A DNA stretch of 13,645 nt from Actinomycetes bacterium (GTDB lineage: Bacteria > Actinomycetota > Acidimicrobiia > Acidimicrobiales > UBA8190), in the NCBI GenBank assembly GCA_021779775.1, contig JAJYAB010000015.1, positions 1-13,645 of the forward strand, written 5' to 3'. The number at the start of each line of letters is the position of its first letter. Position 1 is the stretch's first letter. Made by a program: the position numbers and the translations under genes. Below the pieces are notes generated by a model that was not told where the DNA came from, did no database searches, and was given only the letters and a program-made list of their open reading frames with translations. Below are positions 1 to 7,080 of this stretch, piece by piece.

Positions 1-1308
1 ACGATCGTCGAATTCGACGACGGGGACATCGTCGAAGGTTTGGTCGTGAAGATCGACAAGGACGAGGTGCTCCTCGACATCGGCTTCAAGTCCGAAGGGG
101 TTATCCCCTCACGCGAGCTTTCGATCCGTAACGACGTCCACCCAGAGGAGATCGTCACGCTGGGTGAGCGGATCGAGGCGCTTGTCCTCCAGAAGGAGGA
201 CAAAGAGGGCCGGCTGGTCCTGTCGAAGAAGCGCGCCCAGTACGAGCGGGCATGGGGCACGATCGAGCAGATCAAGGACTCCGGGGGTGTGGTGACCGGC
301 CCGGTCATCGAGGTGGTGAAGGGCGGGCTGATCGTCGACATCGGGCTCCGGGGTTTCCTCCCGGCATCGCTGGTCGAGCTCCGCAGGGTCCGTGAGCTGC
401 AGCCGTATGTCGGTCGGAGCATCGAGGCGAAGATCATCGAGCTCGACCGGAACCGGAACAACGTCGTCTTGTCGCGAAGGGCATGGCTCGAGGAGACGCA
501 GAAGGAGCAGCGTGGCGAGTTCCTCGTCAACCTGAAGCCCGGCGAGCGACGCCGCGGGGTGGTGTCGTCGGTCGTCAACTTCGGTGCGTTCGTCGACCTC
601 GGCGGCATGGACGGGTTGATCCATGTGTCCGAGCTGTCGTGGAAGCACGTCGACCACCCGTCGTCTGTCGTGGCGGTGGGGGACGAGGTCGACGTCGAGG
701 TGCTCGATGTCGACCTGGACAAGGAGCGGATCAGCTTGTCGTTGAAGGCGACGCAGACCGACCCGTGGCAGGAGTTCGCCAACTCTCACCAGATGGGCGA
801 GCTGGTGTACGGCCGGATCACGAAGCTGGTGCCGTTCGGAGCCTTCGTGCAGGTGGGAGACGGCATCGAGGGGCTGGTGCACATATCGGAGATGGCCGCC
901 CACCACGTCGATCTGCCCGAGCAGGTGGTGACCCCGGGTGAGGAGCTCTGGGTGAAGATCATCGACATCGACCTGCAGCGGCGGCGGATCAGCCTGTCGA
1001 TCAAGCAGGCGGCCGAAGGCGGTGAGGTCTCGGAGGAGTACCGCGAGGCGTTCGGCGAGCACGCGTATGACGAACAGGGCAACTACATCGGGTACGACTA
1101 CGCTGCCGCCGAGTTCACCCCGGAGACCGAGGCCCAGGCGGCCTGGGTCGACTATTCGGCGGGCGAACAGCCGGGTGAGGCCGATCCCGTCGAACCCGGG
1201 GTGGCGGAGGGTCTGGTGCCACCGCGCGTCGAACCCGGGGTGGCCGCAGCCGTCGACGACGCGGCAGCCGGTCCGGCGGACGCTGCGGGGACCGTCACCG
1301 AGGACTGA
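1..1308 (+). CDS. rpsA: 30S ribosomal protein S1, 5'-truncated by window edge
   Basis: S1 binds mRNA on the 30S subunit and helps initiation on structured or weak-SD messages. The frame is open from base 1, giving 435 residues before TGA; the TTG at 40 is internal, because the preceding 13 codons already read as S1 sequence (TIVEFDDGDIVEG). Four S1/OB-fold repeats are visible: residues about 8-75 (VDIGFKSEG-type core LLDIGFKSEGVIP), about 95-165 (LIVDIGLRGFLPASL), about 180-255 (GAFVDLGGMDGLIHVSELS) and about 265-340 (GAFVQVGDGIEGLVHISEM). A 95-residue acidic, Ala/Pro-rich tail follows; it begins with an AYDEQGNYIGYDY stretch resembling actinobacterial S1 tails and ends in low-complexity sequence. 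Only a short N-terminal part is missing. The four-domain form, rather than the six-domain E. coli form, is usual for actinobacteria. Identification is secure. Confidence 0.97.
   Translation, partial: TIVEFDDGDIVEGLVVKIDKDEVLLDIGFKSEGVIPSRELSIRNDVHPEEIVTLGERIEALVLQKEDKEGRLVLSKKRAQYERAWGTIEQIKDSGGVVTGPVIEVVKGGLIVDIGLRGFLPASLVELRRVRELQPYVGRSIEAKIIELDRNRNNVVLSRRAWLEETQKEQRGEFLVNLKPGERRRGVVSSVVNFGAFVDLGGMDGLIHVSELSWKHVDHPSSVVAVGDEVDVEVLDVDLDKERISLSLKATQTDPWQEFANSHQMGELVYGRITKLVPFGAFVQVGDGIEGLVHISEMAAHHVDLPEQVVTPGEELWVKIIDIDLQRRRISLSIKQAAEGGEVSEEYREAFGEHAYDEQGNYIGYDYAAAEFTPETEAQAAWVDYSAGEQPGEADPVEPGVAEGLVPPRVEPGVAAAVDDAAAGPADAAGTVTED
1189..1244 (+). repeat. 17-bp direct repeat in the rpsA tail
   Basis: GTCGAACCCGGGGTGGC occurs exactly at 1189-1205 and 1228-1244. 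The copies are offset by 39 bp (13 codons), so both encode VEPGVA in the S1 C-terminal tail. This looks like a short in-frame duplication in a low-complexity region. Confidence 0.85.
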
Positions 1309-1327
1309 ACGCGGGCCCGTCAGCCTC

Positions 1328-1347
1328 GGGGGGCGCCAGCCGCCACC
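1328..1347 (+). terminator. possible hairpin downstream of rpsA
   Basis: GGCG (1332-1335), loop CCAGC, CGCC (1341-1344) form a stem that continues through one G-A mismatch with GG/CC. It lies about 20 bp after the rpsA stop. There is no T-run, and short stems are common by chance at this G+C content, so the call is weak. The remainder of the 122-bp gap shows only the -10 box for the next gene. Confidence 0.25.
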
Positions 1348-1418
1348 GGAAGCTTGGCATCCGCCCACCTGCTGTGCTGCGGGCCTCGCGCTCGCCGGGG
1401 TCCGTGCCGGCCGGCGCC

Positions 1419-1424
1419 TACCAT
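1419..1424 (+). promoter_or_regulatory. -10 box positioned for a leaderless start
   Basis: TACCAT fits the actinobacterial TANNNT -10 pattern and ends exactly 7 nt before the A of ATG 1431. Transcription would therefore start on the start codon. I see no good -35 match, which is common for such promoters, and there is no Shine-Dalgarno sequence before the ATG, which agrees with leaderless expression. Confidence 0.5.
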
Positions 1425-1430
1425 GCCCAG

Positions 1431-2588
1431 ATGGACGGGGACCGCAGCGCAGCCGCTCCGTCGACTGCCCCGCCGGCACCATGGTGGGCGTTGCGCACCG
1501 CCGCCATGCCGTTCGTGGCAGCTCGGATCGCCGTAGGAGCCGCCCTGGCGGTAGCTCGCGAGCTGTCGTCGACGGGGAACCTGGGGAGCGCGGCGGCCGG
1601 GCGGGCCCACCAAGGGCTCCTCGGGTGGGACGCCGGCTGGTACGAGGCGATCGCCCGGGGAGGCTACAGCGGCGCCGGACATCCGTCGCTGCGGTTCTTC
1701 CCGGTCGTCCCCTTACTGGCGCGGGGCCTCGCCGAGCTGCCGGGTGTCGGCGTGGGGCTCGCCCTGGTCGTGGTGGCCAACGTCTCCGCCCTGATCGGGA
1801 TGGCCCTGGTGGCGGAGCTGGCCCGGCGCGAGACCGGTGACACCTCCCTGGCCCGGCGCGCCACGTGGTTGCTGGCCATGGCCCCGCCGGCGTTCGTCCT
1901 GGTCATGGGGTACGCGGAGGGGACACTGCTCGCTTTCGGAGCCGCCACGTTCCTGGCGCTGCGGAACCGGCGCTGGGGATGGGCTGCCGGGTTCGGGCTG
2001 TTGGCCGGTGCGACCCGTCCCTTGGGTGTGGTGCTCGCGCTGCCTGCCCTGATCGAAGTGGCGAGCCACGCTCCGCGTCGACACGGCTGGCTCCGGTGGC
2101 CAGGTGGAGGTCCTGTGGCTGCTGTGCTGGCAGCTCCCGCTGGCTGTGGCGCATACCTGGCGTGGGTGGGATGGCGCTACGGCAACGCGTTCGCTCCGTT
2201 CTCCATCCAGCAGCAGGGCCGCCACCGGGGGGCGGTGGCGGATCCCCTGGTCACCGCAGCGCACGACCTGTCCCTGCTCTTCCACGGACGCCACCTGAGC
2301 CAGGCGCTGCACCTGCCCTGGCTGGTGCTGGCCGCCGGCCTGCTGCTGGTGGTGGCTTGCCGGTGGCCGGCATCGTACGCCTGGTTCGCCGGCGCGGTGC
2401 TGGCCGTGGCTGTCACCGCGTCGAACCTGGACGGGTTCGAGCGCTACGCCCTGTCGGCGTTCCCGCTGGTGCTCGGCGGTGCCACGGTGACGTCGTCGGC
2501 GCGGGTCGAGCGGACCGTCCTGACCGTGGCTGCCGCCGGCCTGGTGGGCTACGCGGTGCTGGCGTTCTGCAACGTCTACGTGCCGTAG
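1431..2588 (+). CDS. PIG-V-like polytopic mannosyltransferase (GT-C fold)
   Basis: This is a 385-residue membrane protein with about 8-10 hydrophobic segments. It resembles PIG-V/GPI mannosyltransferase II-like proteins, which transfer mannose from polyprenyl-phosphate-mannose on the outer face of the membrane. Hallmarks seen are WDAGWYEAIARGGY at about residues 66-79 (the family's first-loop acidic motif), RFFPVVPLLAR from about residue 88, a GYAEGTLLAFG segment, ATRPLG, and ERYALSAFPL beginning at E337. ATG 1431 is preferred over a TTG-type start at 1374, because the upstream 19 codons have no family-like sequence and a TANNNT box sits 7 nt before the ATG. It is followed by a 97-bp gap containing a weak hairpin (CCCATC/GGTGGG, 2595-2611). 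Donor and acceptor are unknown. The family assignment is good; the mannose specificity is inferred. Confidence 0.8.
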   Translation: MDGDRSAAAPSTAPPAPWWALRTAAMPFVAARIAVGAALAVARELSSTGNLGSAAAGRAHQGLLGWDAGWYEAIARGGYSGAGHPSLRFFPVVPLLARGLAELPGVGVGLALVVVANVSALIGMALVAELARRETGDTSLARRATWLLAMAPPAFVLVMGYAEGTLLAFGAATFLALRNRRWGWAAGFGLLAGATRPLGVVLALPALIEVASHAPRRHGWLRWPGGGPVAAVLAAPAGCGAYLAWVGWRYGNAFAPFSIQQQGRHRGAVADPLVTAAHDLSLLFHGRHLSQALHLPWLVLAAGLLLVVACRWPASYAWFAGAVLAVAVTASNLDGFERYALSAFPLVLGGATVTSSARVERTVLTVAAAGLVGYAVLAFCNVYVP

Positions 2589-2594
2589 GAATGC

Positions 2595-2611
2595 CCCATC
2601 CGGGCGGTGGG
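2595..2611 (+). terminator. possible hairpin after the mannosyltransferase gene
   Basis: CCCATC (2595-2600), loop CGGGC, GGTGGG (2606-2611) pair over 6 bp with one T-G wobble, 7 bp after the stop codon. No T-run follows. It may be a weak terminator or attenuator between the first and second glycan genes. Confidence 0.3.
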
Positions 2612-2685
2612 TTGGCCGTCGCCTTGGTGGGATGCCTGTACCGAGCCGATAACCTTCGGCCGGAGATCGGAACAGCGGGAGAGCC

Positions 2686-4242
2686 GTGGAGAAGAATGGG
2701 GCATCGCCGGGTGGCGCCGGTCCGCCGGTGGTGGTCGTGGGGGCGGGCCCGGCCGGGCTGACGGCGGCCTACCAGCTACGCCATTCGTCACGTGCCGTCC
2801 GGGTGTTCGAAGCAGACGACGTGGTCGGCGGGATCAGCAGGTCCGTCGAGCGCGACGGGTGGCGGTTCGACATCGGGGGTCATCGGTTCTTCACCAAGGT
2901 GGCTCCGGTAGAGCGCCTGTGGCACGAGATCCTGCCGGAGGAGGACTTCCTGGTCCGGCCGCGGATGAGCCGCATCTACTACGAGGGGAAGTTCTTCGAC
3001 TACCCCATCAGGCCGATGAACGCCTTGCGTAACCTGGGCATCATCGAGGCCGTGCGTTGCGTCGCGTCCTACCTGTGGGTGCGGGTCCGACCGCCGAAGG
3101 ACCAGTCGACCTTGGAAGGGTACATCGTCACCAATTACGGCTGGCGTCTCTACCGCCACTTCTTCAAGACCTACAACGAAAAGGTGTGGGGGGTGCCGGC
3201 TTCGGAGCTGTCGGCAGACTGGGGGGCGCAGCGGATCAAGGGGATGTCCCTCTTCAGCGCCGTCTGGGAGCCGCTGCGGTCGCGCCTGCTCGGGCGTCGC
3301 CACGACCGGGGACGCCAGGTCACCAGCCTGATCGAGGAGTTTGCCTACCCGAAGCTCGGTCCAGGCATGATGTGGGAGCGCTGCCGCGACCTCGTCGAGG
3401 GCGACGGCGTCACGGTCGACATGGAGACGGAGGTGGTGGCCGTCCACCGGGGGCCCGCCGGGGCAGAGGCGGTGTCGGTCCGCCGCCGAGGTTCCGAGGA
3501 TGCACGCGAGCGGGTAGCGCTCTGCGAGCTCGTGTCCTCCATGCCACTGAGCACGTTGGTGCAGGTGATGGATCCACCAGCGCCCGGTGAGGTCGTCGAC
3601 GCGGCAGCCCGCCTCTCCTACCGCGACTTCCTCACGGTGGCTCTCGTCGTGCCGGTCGACCGTGGCTTCCCCGACAACTGGATATACATCCACTATCCGG
3701 GCGTGAAGGTGGGGCGGATCCAGAACTTCGGCGCGTGGTCGCCCTTCCTCGTCAAGGAGGGGAAGACATGCCTGGGCTTGGAATATTTCGTCTTCGAGGG
3801 CGACGAGCTCTGGGTGATGCCCGATGACGACCTGGTGGACCTGGCCTGCCGCGAGCTGGCGGCCATCGGCTTGGTGGCAGCAGCCGACGTCGAGACCGGC
3901 TACGTCGTCCGCATGCCGAAGGCGTACCCGGTGTACGACGATGCCTATCACCAGGCGGTGGACATCATCCGGGGCTGGCTGGCCGCCGAGACGCCGAACG
4001 TGCACCCGATCGGACGCAACGGCATGCACAAGTACAACAACCAAGACCATTCCATGTACACGGCGATGCTGACGGCGGAGAACATCCTGACGGGGTCCTC
4101 CCACGACATCTGGGCGGTGAACGTGGAAGAGGAGTACCACGAGGAGGCAGGTGGGGGTGGGGGGCTGAGGCCGGGAACCCGTGGCACCGGACGCGATGCT
4201 CCGGTGCTCGCCCGGCGAGCAGCGGGTACCGACCCCCGGTGA
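2686..4242 (+). CDS. UDP-galactopyranose-mutase-like FAD-dependent oxidoreductase
   Basis: This 518-residue flavoprotein has an N-terminal dinucleotide-binding fold: VVVVGAGPAGLTAAYQL with GxGxxG at residues 19-24, the ribose-binding acid E42 in FEADD, then VGG at 47-49. A DIGGHRFFTK motif follows at about 62-71. Near the C-terminus, about residues 440-456, PIGRNGMHKYNNQDHSMYT resembles the FAD-closing motif of UDP-galactopyranose mutases and related COG1232 proteins. The reaction is probably a flavin-dependent rearrangement or oxidation of a nucleotide- or lipid-linked sugar; the sequence does not say which. It is longer than true Glf (about 370-400 residues), so I give no symbol. The GTG start has GGGAG 5 nt upstream. 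TAACCT at 2650-2655 is a possible -10. The last 30 residues are Gly/Arg-rich and probably disordered. The TGA overlaps the next start in GTGA, implying translational coupling with the flippase. Confidence 0.8.
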   Translation: MEKNGASPGGAGPPVVVVGAGPAGLTAAYQLRHSSRAVRVFEADDVVGGISRSVERDGWRFDIGGHRFFTKVAPVERLWHEILPEEDFLVRPRMSRIYYEGKFFDYPIRPMNALRNLGIIEAVRCVASYLWVRVRPPKDQSTLEGYIVTNYGWRLYRHFFKTYNEKVWGVPASELSADWGAQRIKGMSLFSAVWEPLRSRLLGRRHDRGRQVTSLIEEFAYPKLGPGMMWERCRDLVEGDGVTVDMETEVVAVHRGPAGAEAVSVRRRGSEDARERVALCELVSSMPLSTLVQVMDPPAPGEVVDAAARLSYRDFLTVALVVPVDRGFPDNWIYIHYPGVKVGRIQNFGAWSPFLVKEGKTCLGLEYFVFEGDELWVMPDDDLVDLACRELAAIGLVAAADVETGYVVRMPKAYPVYDDAYHQAVDIIRGWLAAETPNVHPIGRNGMHKYNNQDHSMYTAMLTAENILTGSSHDIWAVNVEEEYHEEAGGGGGLRPGTRGTGRDAPVLARRAAGTDPR

Positions 4243-5717
4243 CGTCGGGCGGGCCGCCGCAGCCGGCGCCCACCGCCATGCCTGTGGAGAACCGCCCCGA
4301 CCCGGCCGTCGACCGTGTCGGCTCTGGTGTCGGCGGCCGCCGGCCGGGTCGTCCTCCCGACGGGGATCTGCCGGGAGATCCACCGGCAGATCCCCGGTCA
4401 CCGGGCTTCACCACGGGTGCGCATGGTGCGTTGCCGATCGTGGTGGCGGGCGCAGTCGCGAGCCTGGCCAGCCTCGTCAGCACCGTCGTGCTGGCCCGCC
4501 TTCTGGCATCAGCGGCGTATGGCGCGCTGGTGCAGCTGCTGTCGATGTTCTTCGTGCTGTCCATGCCCGGCACCGCGCTGATGGTCGGTGTCGTCCGACG
4601 AGTCTCCGCCTGGGAGCTGCACGGTGAGGGGTGCCGGGTCGCTCCGTGGACCGTCCGGATCCACCGTCGAGGGGCGACGGCGGTCGTTGCCGTGACCTTG
4701 GTCGTCTGGGCGCTGCGCGGCCTGCTCGTCGGATGGCTTTCCCTGCACGACGCCACCGGGCTGGTCGAGGTCATCGCCGCGGCAGGCGTGTGGGTGCTCG
4801 TCGCGGCGGACCGCGGGCTCCTGCAAGCCCGCCGGGCCTACCGCACCCTGTCGGTCAGCCTGGTCCTCGAAGGATCGGTCCGGACGGCCGCCATGGTTGG
4901 GCTCGCCGCCACCGGCATGGGTCTCGGAGGGGCAACGCTCGGCCTGCTCGTGGCCGAGCTGGTGGTCGCCGCCCATGCCCGCTGGGGCGTAGCTCTCACT
5001 TCCGGCGGGGCACACATCGTGCCGGACGACCGGCCCCTGGCGTCCGACGGGTTGGTGATCGCCGAGGCCGCCGGCACAGCCGCCGTGCACACCACGCGCG
5101 ACCTGGCTGCCGACATCCTGACGGCGTTGGCAAGCCTGACCCTGCTGGCAGTGCTGCAGAACGCCGACGTCATCGTGCTGGGCAGCAGCCAGCCGGCGCA
5201 CAAGGGCCCCTACGGCGCCGTCTCGGTGCCCGCCAAGGCCCTCGTGTTCTGGGCCTTGACCTTTGCCAACTACCTGCTGCCCGAGGCCACCATCCGGTTC
5301 CATCGGGGTGAGCACGCGCTCCGTCAGCTCGGCCACGCGGTCGCTGTCCTGGTGCCGCCGGCGTCGCTGCTCTTGATCTGCGCGGCGGTCGCACCCGGCC
5401 GCTTCATCACCGTGTTCTTCGGCAGCCGGTACGCCTCCTCGGCACCGGCGTTCCTCATGCTGGTGGTGGCCATGGTGTTCTTGTGCTTGACCGTCGTGCT
5501 GACGAGCTACCTCCTGGGCACCGGGCGGCGATGGGTGGTGGTGGTGCTCGGGGCAGGGACGCTGCTCATGGTGGTTCTGGTGATCGAGGCCCATGGGTCC
5601 CTGACGGCCACGGCACGAGGCGACGCCCTGGCGCAGGGATGCCTGGCCACCGTGCTCGGTGCAGCGTTCTTCCTCATGCACCGCCCGTTCATGTTGGTGC
5701 GCAGGCGCGACCGCTAA
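4239..5717 (+). CDS. Wzx/MATE-like lipid-linked oligosaccharide flippase
   Basis: A 492-residue polytopic protein of the polysaccharide-biosynthesis (Wzx/MATE/MOP) type, which moves polyprenyl-linked oligosaccharides across the cytoplasmic membrane. The membrane region starts at about residue 64 with IVVAGAVASLASLVSTVV, followed by ARLLASAAYGAL, a recognisable first-helix and loop pattern of this family. About 12 hydrophobic segments follow to the C-terminus, which ends in a basic RRRDR. The first 60 residues are Pro/Gly/Asp-rich and unlike the family. Either the protein has a disordered cytoplasmic leader or translation starts later, for example at ATG 4278. I chose GTG 4239 because it overlaps the upstream TGA (GTGA) and needs no separate Shine-Dalgarno. 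Its position between a sugar-modifying flavoenzyme and a GT4 transferase supports a glycan-export role. The substrate is unknown. Confidence 0.82.
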   Translation: MTSGGPPQPAPTAMPVENRPDPAVDRVGSGVGGRRPGRPPDGDLPGDPPADPRSPGFTTGAHGALPIVVAGAVASLASLVSTVVLARLLASAAYGALVQLLSMFFVLSMPGTALMVGVVRRVSAWELHGEGCRVAPWTVRIHRRGATAVVAVTLVVWALRGLLVGWLSLHDATGLVEVIAAAGVWVLVAADRGLLQARRAYRTLSVSLVLEGSVRTAAMVGLAATGMGLGGATLGLLVAELVVAAHARWGVALTSGGAHIVPDDRPLASDGLVIAEAAGTAAVHTTRDLAADILTALASLTLLAVLQNADVIVLGSSQPAHKGPYGAVSVPAKALVFWALTFANYLLPEATIRFHRGEHALRQLGHAVAVLVPPASLLLICAAVAPGRFITVFFGSRYASSAPAFLMLVVAMVFLCLTVVLTSYLLGTGRRWVVVVLGAGTLLMVVLVIEAHGSLTATARGDALAQGCLATVLGAAFFLMHRPFMLVRRRDR

Positions 5718-5792
5718 GCTACGCGGATCACAGGTCCTGACCGTCGAACGTCGCGCGCTTTCCGCAACGGTGGGGAACGGAGGGAGTGGGCA

Positions 5793-7061
5793 GTGGAGCA
5801 GTCCGAGCGCCGGGAGCTGAGCCAGGTGCTCGTGCCACCGGACTACGACGAGCTGGCGGAGGTGGGCAGCGCCGGGTCCTCACCTCCCGTGGCTGCCCCG
5901 ACGCTCGGGCTGGCGGAGGTCGGGCAGCGGGCCCGGCAGGTGGGACTTCGCCGGGTGCAGATGCTGGCCTGGCGCGATCTCGACGATCCGGAGGCCGGAG
6001 GGTCTGAGCTGCACGCCGACCACATCGCCGCCCGATGGGCCGAGGTCGGCATCGACGTCACGCTGCGGACGTCGTGCGCAGCCGGGCACGCCGTACGCGC
6101 CGAGCGCCGCGGGTACCACGTCGTGCGAAAGGCCGGGCGGTACATGGTGTTCCCCCGCAGTGCGGTCAGCGGGCTCATGCGGCGCGACGGCGCCCGCGAC
6201 GGCTTGGTGGAGATATGGAACGGCATGCCCTTCCTGTCGCCGATATGGGCTCGATGTCCTCACATCGTGTTCCTGCACCATGTCCATGCGGAGATGTGGC
6301 AGATGGCCCTGCCCCGGTCCCTGGCTCAGGTGGGTGATCTCGTCGAGCGGCGGATCGCTCCTGTCCTATACCGCAGGAGCCGGGTGGTCACCCTGTCCCC
6401 CTCGTCTCGTGACGAGATCGTGTCGTTGCTCGGCCTTCCCGCCGAGCAGGTCCAGGTGGTGCCGCCCGGGGTGAGCCTGTCCTTCCGCCCTGGCCGCCCG
6501 GACCAGCGCTCGCCGGTTCCGAAGGTGGCGGCTGTCGGGCGGCTCGTGCCGGTGAAGCGGTTCGATCTGTTGATCGATGCGCTGGTGGCGCTGCGAGCCG
6601 ATCACCCGGGGTTGGTGGCGGTCATCGTCGGCGACGGGTACGAGCGTCCCGCGCTCGAAGCCCGCATCCGGGCTGCCGGCGCCAGCGAGTGGCTGCGGTT
6701 GCCGGGCCGGGTGAGCGGCGCCGAGCTGCTGGACATCTACCGCAGCGCCTGGGTGCTGGCCAGCACGTCGCTGCGCGAGGGTTGGGGGATGACCATCACG
6801 GAGGCCGCGGCGTGCGGGACTCCGGCTGTCGTCACGAAGATCGCCGGCCACCTCGATGCGGTGGAGGACGGCGCCAGCGGGCTCCTGGTCGACTACCCGG
6901 GTGACATGGCGGCCACCCTCGGCAAGGTGCTCGACGACGAGCCCCTCCGGCGCCGGCTCGGCGCGGGCGCCCTCGACGTGGCCCGCCGGCTCACCTGGGA
7001 GTCCACGGCCGCCGGCACGCTGGACGCGTTGGTGCAGGCCGTCGAGGCGCGAGCCCGCTGA
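5793..7061 (+). CDS. family 4 glycosyltransferase (GT-B fold)
   Basis: A 422-residue cytoplasmic retaining glycosyltransferase that would transfer a sugar from an NDP-sugar to a lipid-linked acceptor. The N-terminal Rossmann half begins at about residue 54 (RVQMLAWRD) with DDPEAGGSELHADHIAARWA, the glycine-rich acceptor-side loop. The C-terminal donor half starts at about 247 with VGRLVPVKRFD, then VGDGYERP, and the EX7E motif at E329-E337 in LREGWGMTITEAAACGTP. All expected GT4 features are present. The first 53 residues are an Asp/Glu/Pro-rich extension outside the fold. The start at GTG 5793 is supported by GGAGGGAG upstream, whereas the internal ATG 5961 would delete the first beta strand. 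The gap before it is 75 bp, with TAAGCT (5715-5720) overlapping the flippase stop as a possible -10. It is convergent with the AftD-like gene. Sugar and acceptor are not predictable from sequence. Confidence 0.9.
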   Translation: MEQSERRELSQVLVPPDYDELAEVGSAGSSPPVAAPTLGLAEVGQRARQVGLRRVQMLAWRDLDDPEAGGSELHADHIAARWAEVGIDVTLRTSCAAGHAVRAERRGYHVVRKAGRYMVFPRSAVSGLMRRDGARDGLVEIWNGMPFLSPIWARCPHIVFLHHVHAEMWQMALPRSLAQVGDLVERRIAPVLYRRSRVVTLSPSSRDEIVSLLGLPAEQVQVVPPGVSLSFRPGRPDQRSPVPKVAAVGRLVPVKRFDLLIDALVALRADHPGLVAVIVGDGYERPALEARIRAAGASEWLRLPGRVSGAELLDIYRSAWVLASTSLREGWGMTITEAAACGTPAVVTKIAGHLDAVEDGASGLLVDYPGDMAATLGKVLDDEPLRRRLGAGALDVARRLTWESTAAGTLDALVQAVEARAR

Positions 7062-7080
7062 TCGCCTGGTCAGCGCGGGC
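7053..7080. terminator. convergent hairpin spanning both stop codons
   Basis: GCCCGCTGA (7053-7061 region) pairs with TCAGCGCGGGC (7070-7080): GCTGA/TCAGC next to the loop, then GCCC/GGGC, with a 2-nt GC bulge on the right arm. The GT4 stop TGA (7059-7061) and the opposing AftD-like stop (TCA, 7070-7072) are the two sides of the stem. No T-runs are present, but the placement suggests a bidirectional terminator or a barrier to convergent transcription. Confidence 0.5.

Noticed and set aside
109..1482. Long minus-strand frame (457 codons) opposite rpsA
   Set aside because: It is antisense to the clearly coding S1 domains; the product is Arg/His/Asp-rich with no recognisable fold, as expected for a shadow in GC-rich DNA.
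2788..4401. Minus-strand frame of 537 codons opposite the flavoenzyme gene
   Set aside because: The opposite strand carries a full FAD-binding enzyme with conserved motifs; the antisense product is low-complexity and matches nothing I recognise.
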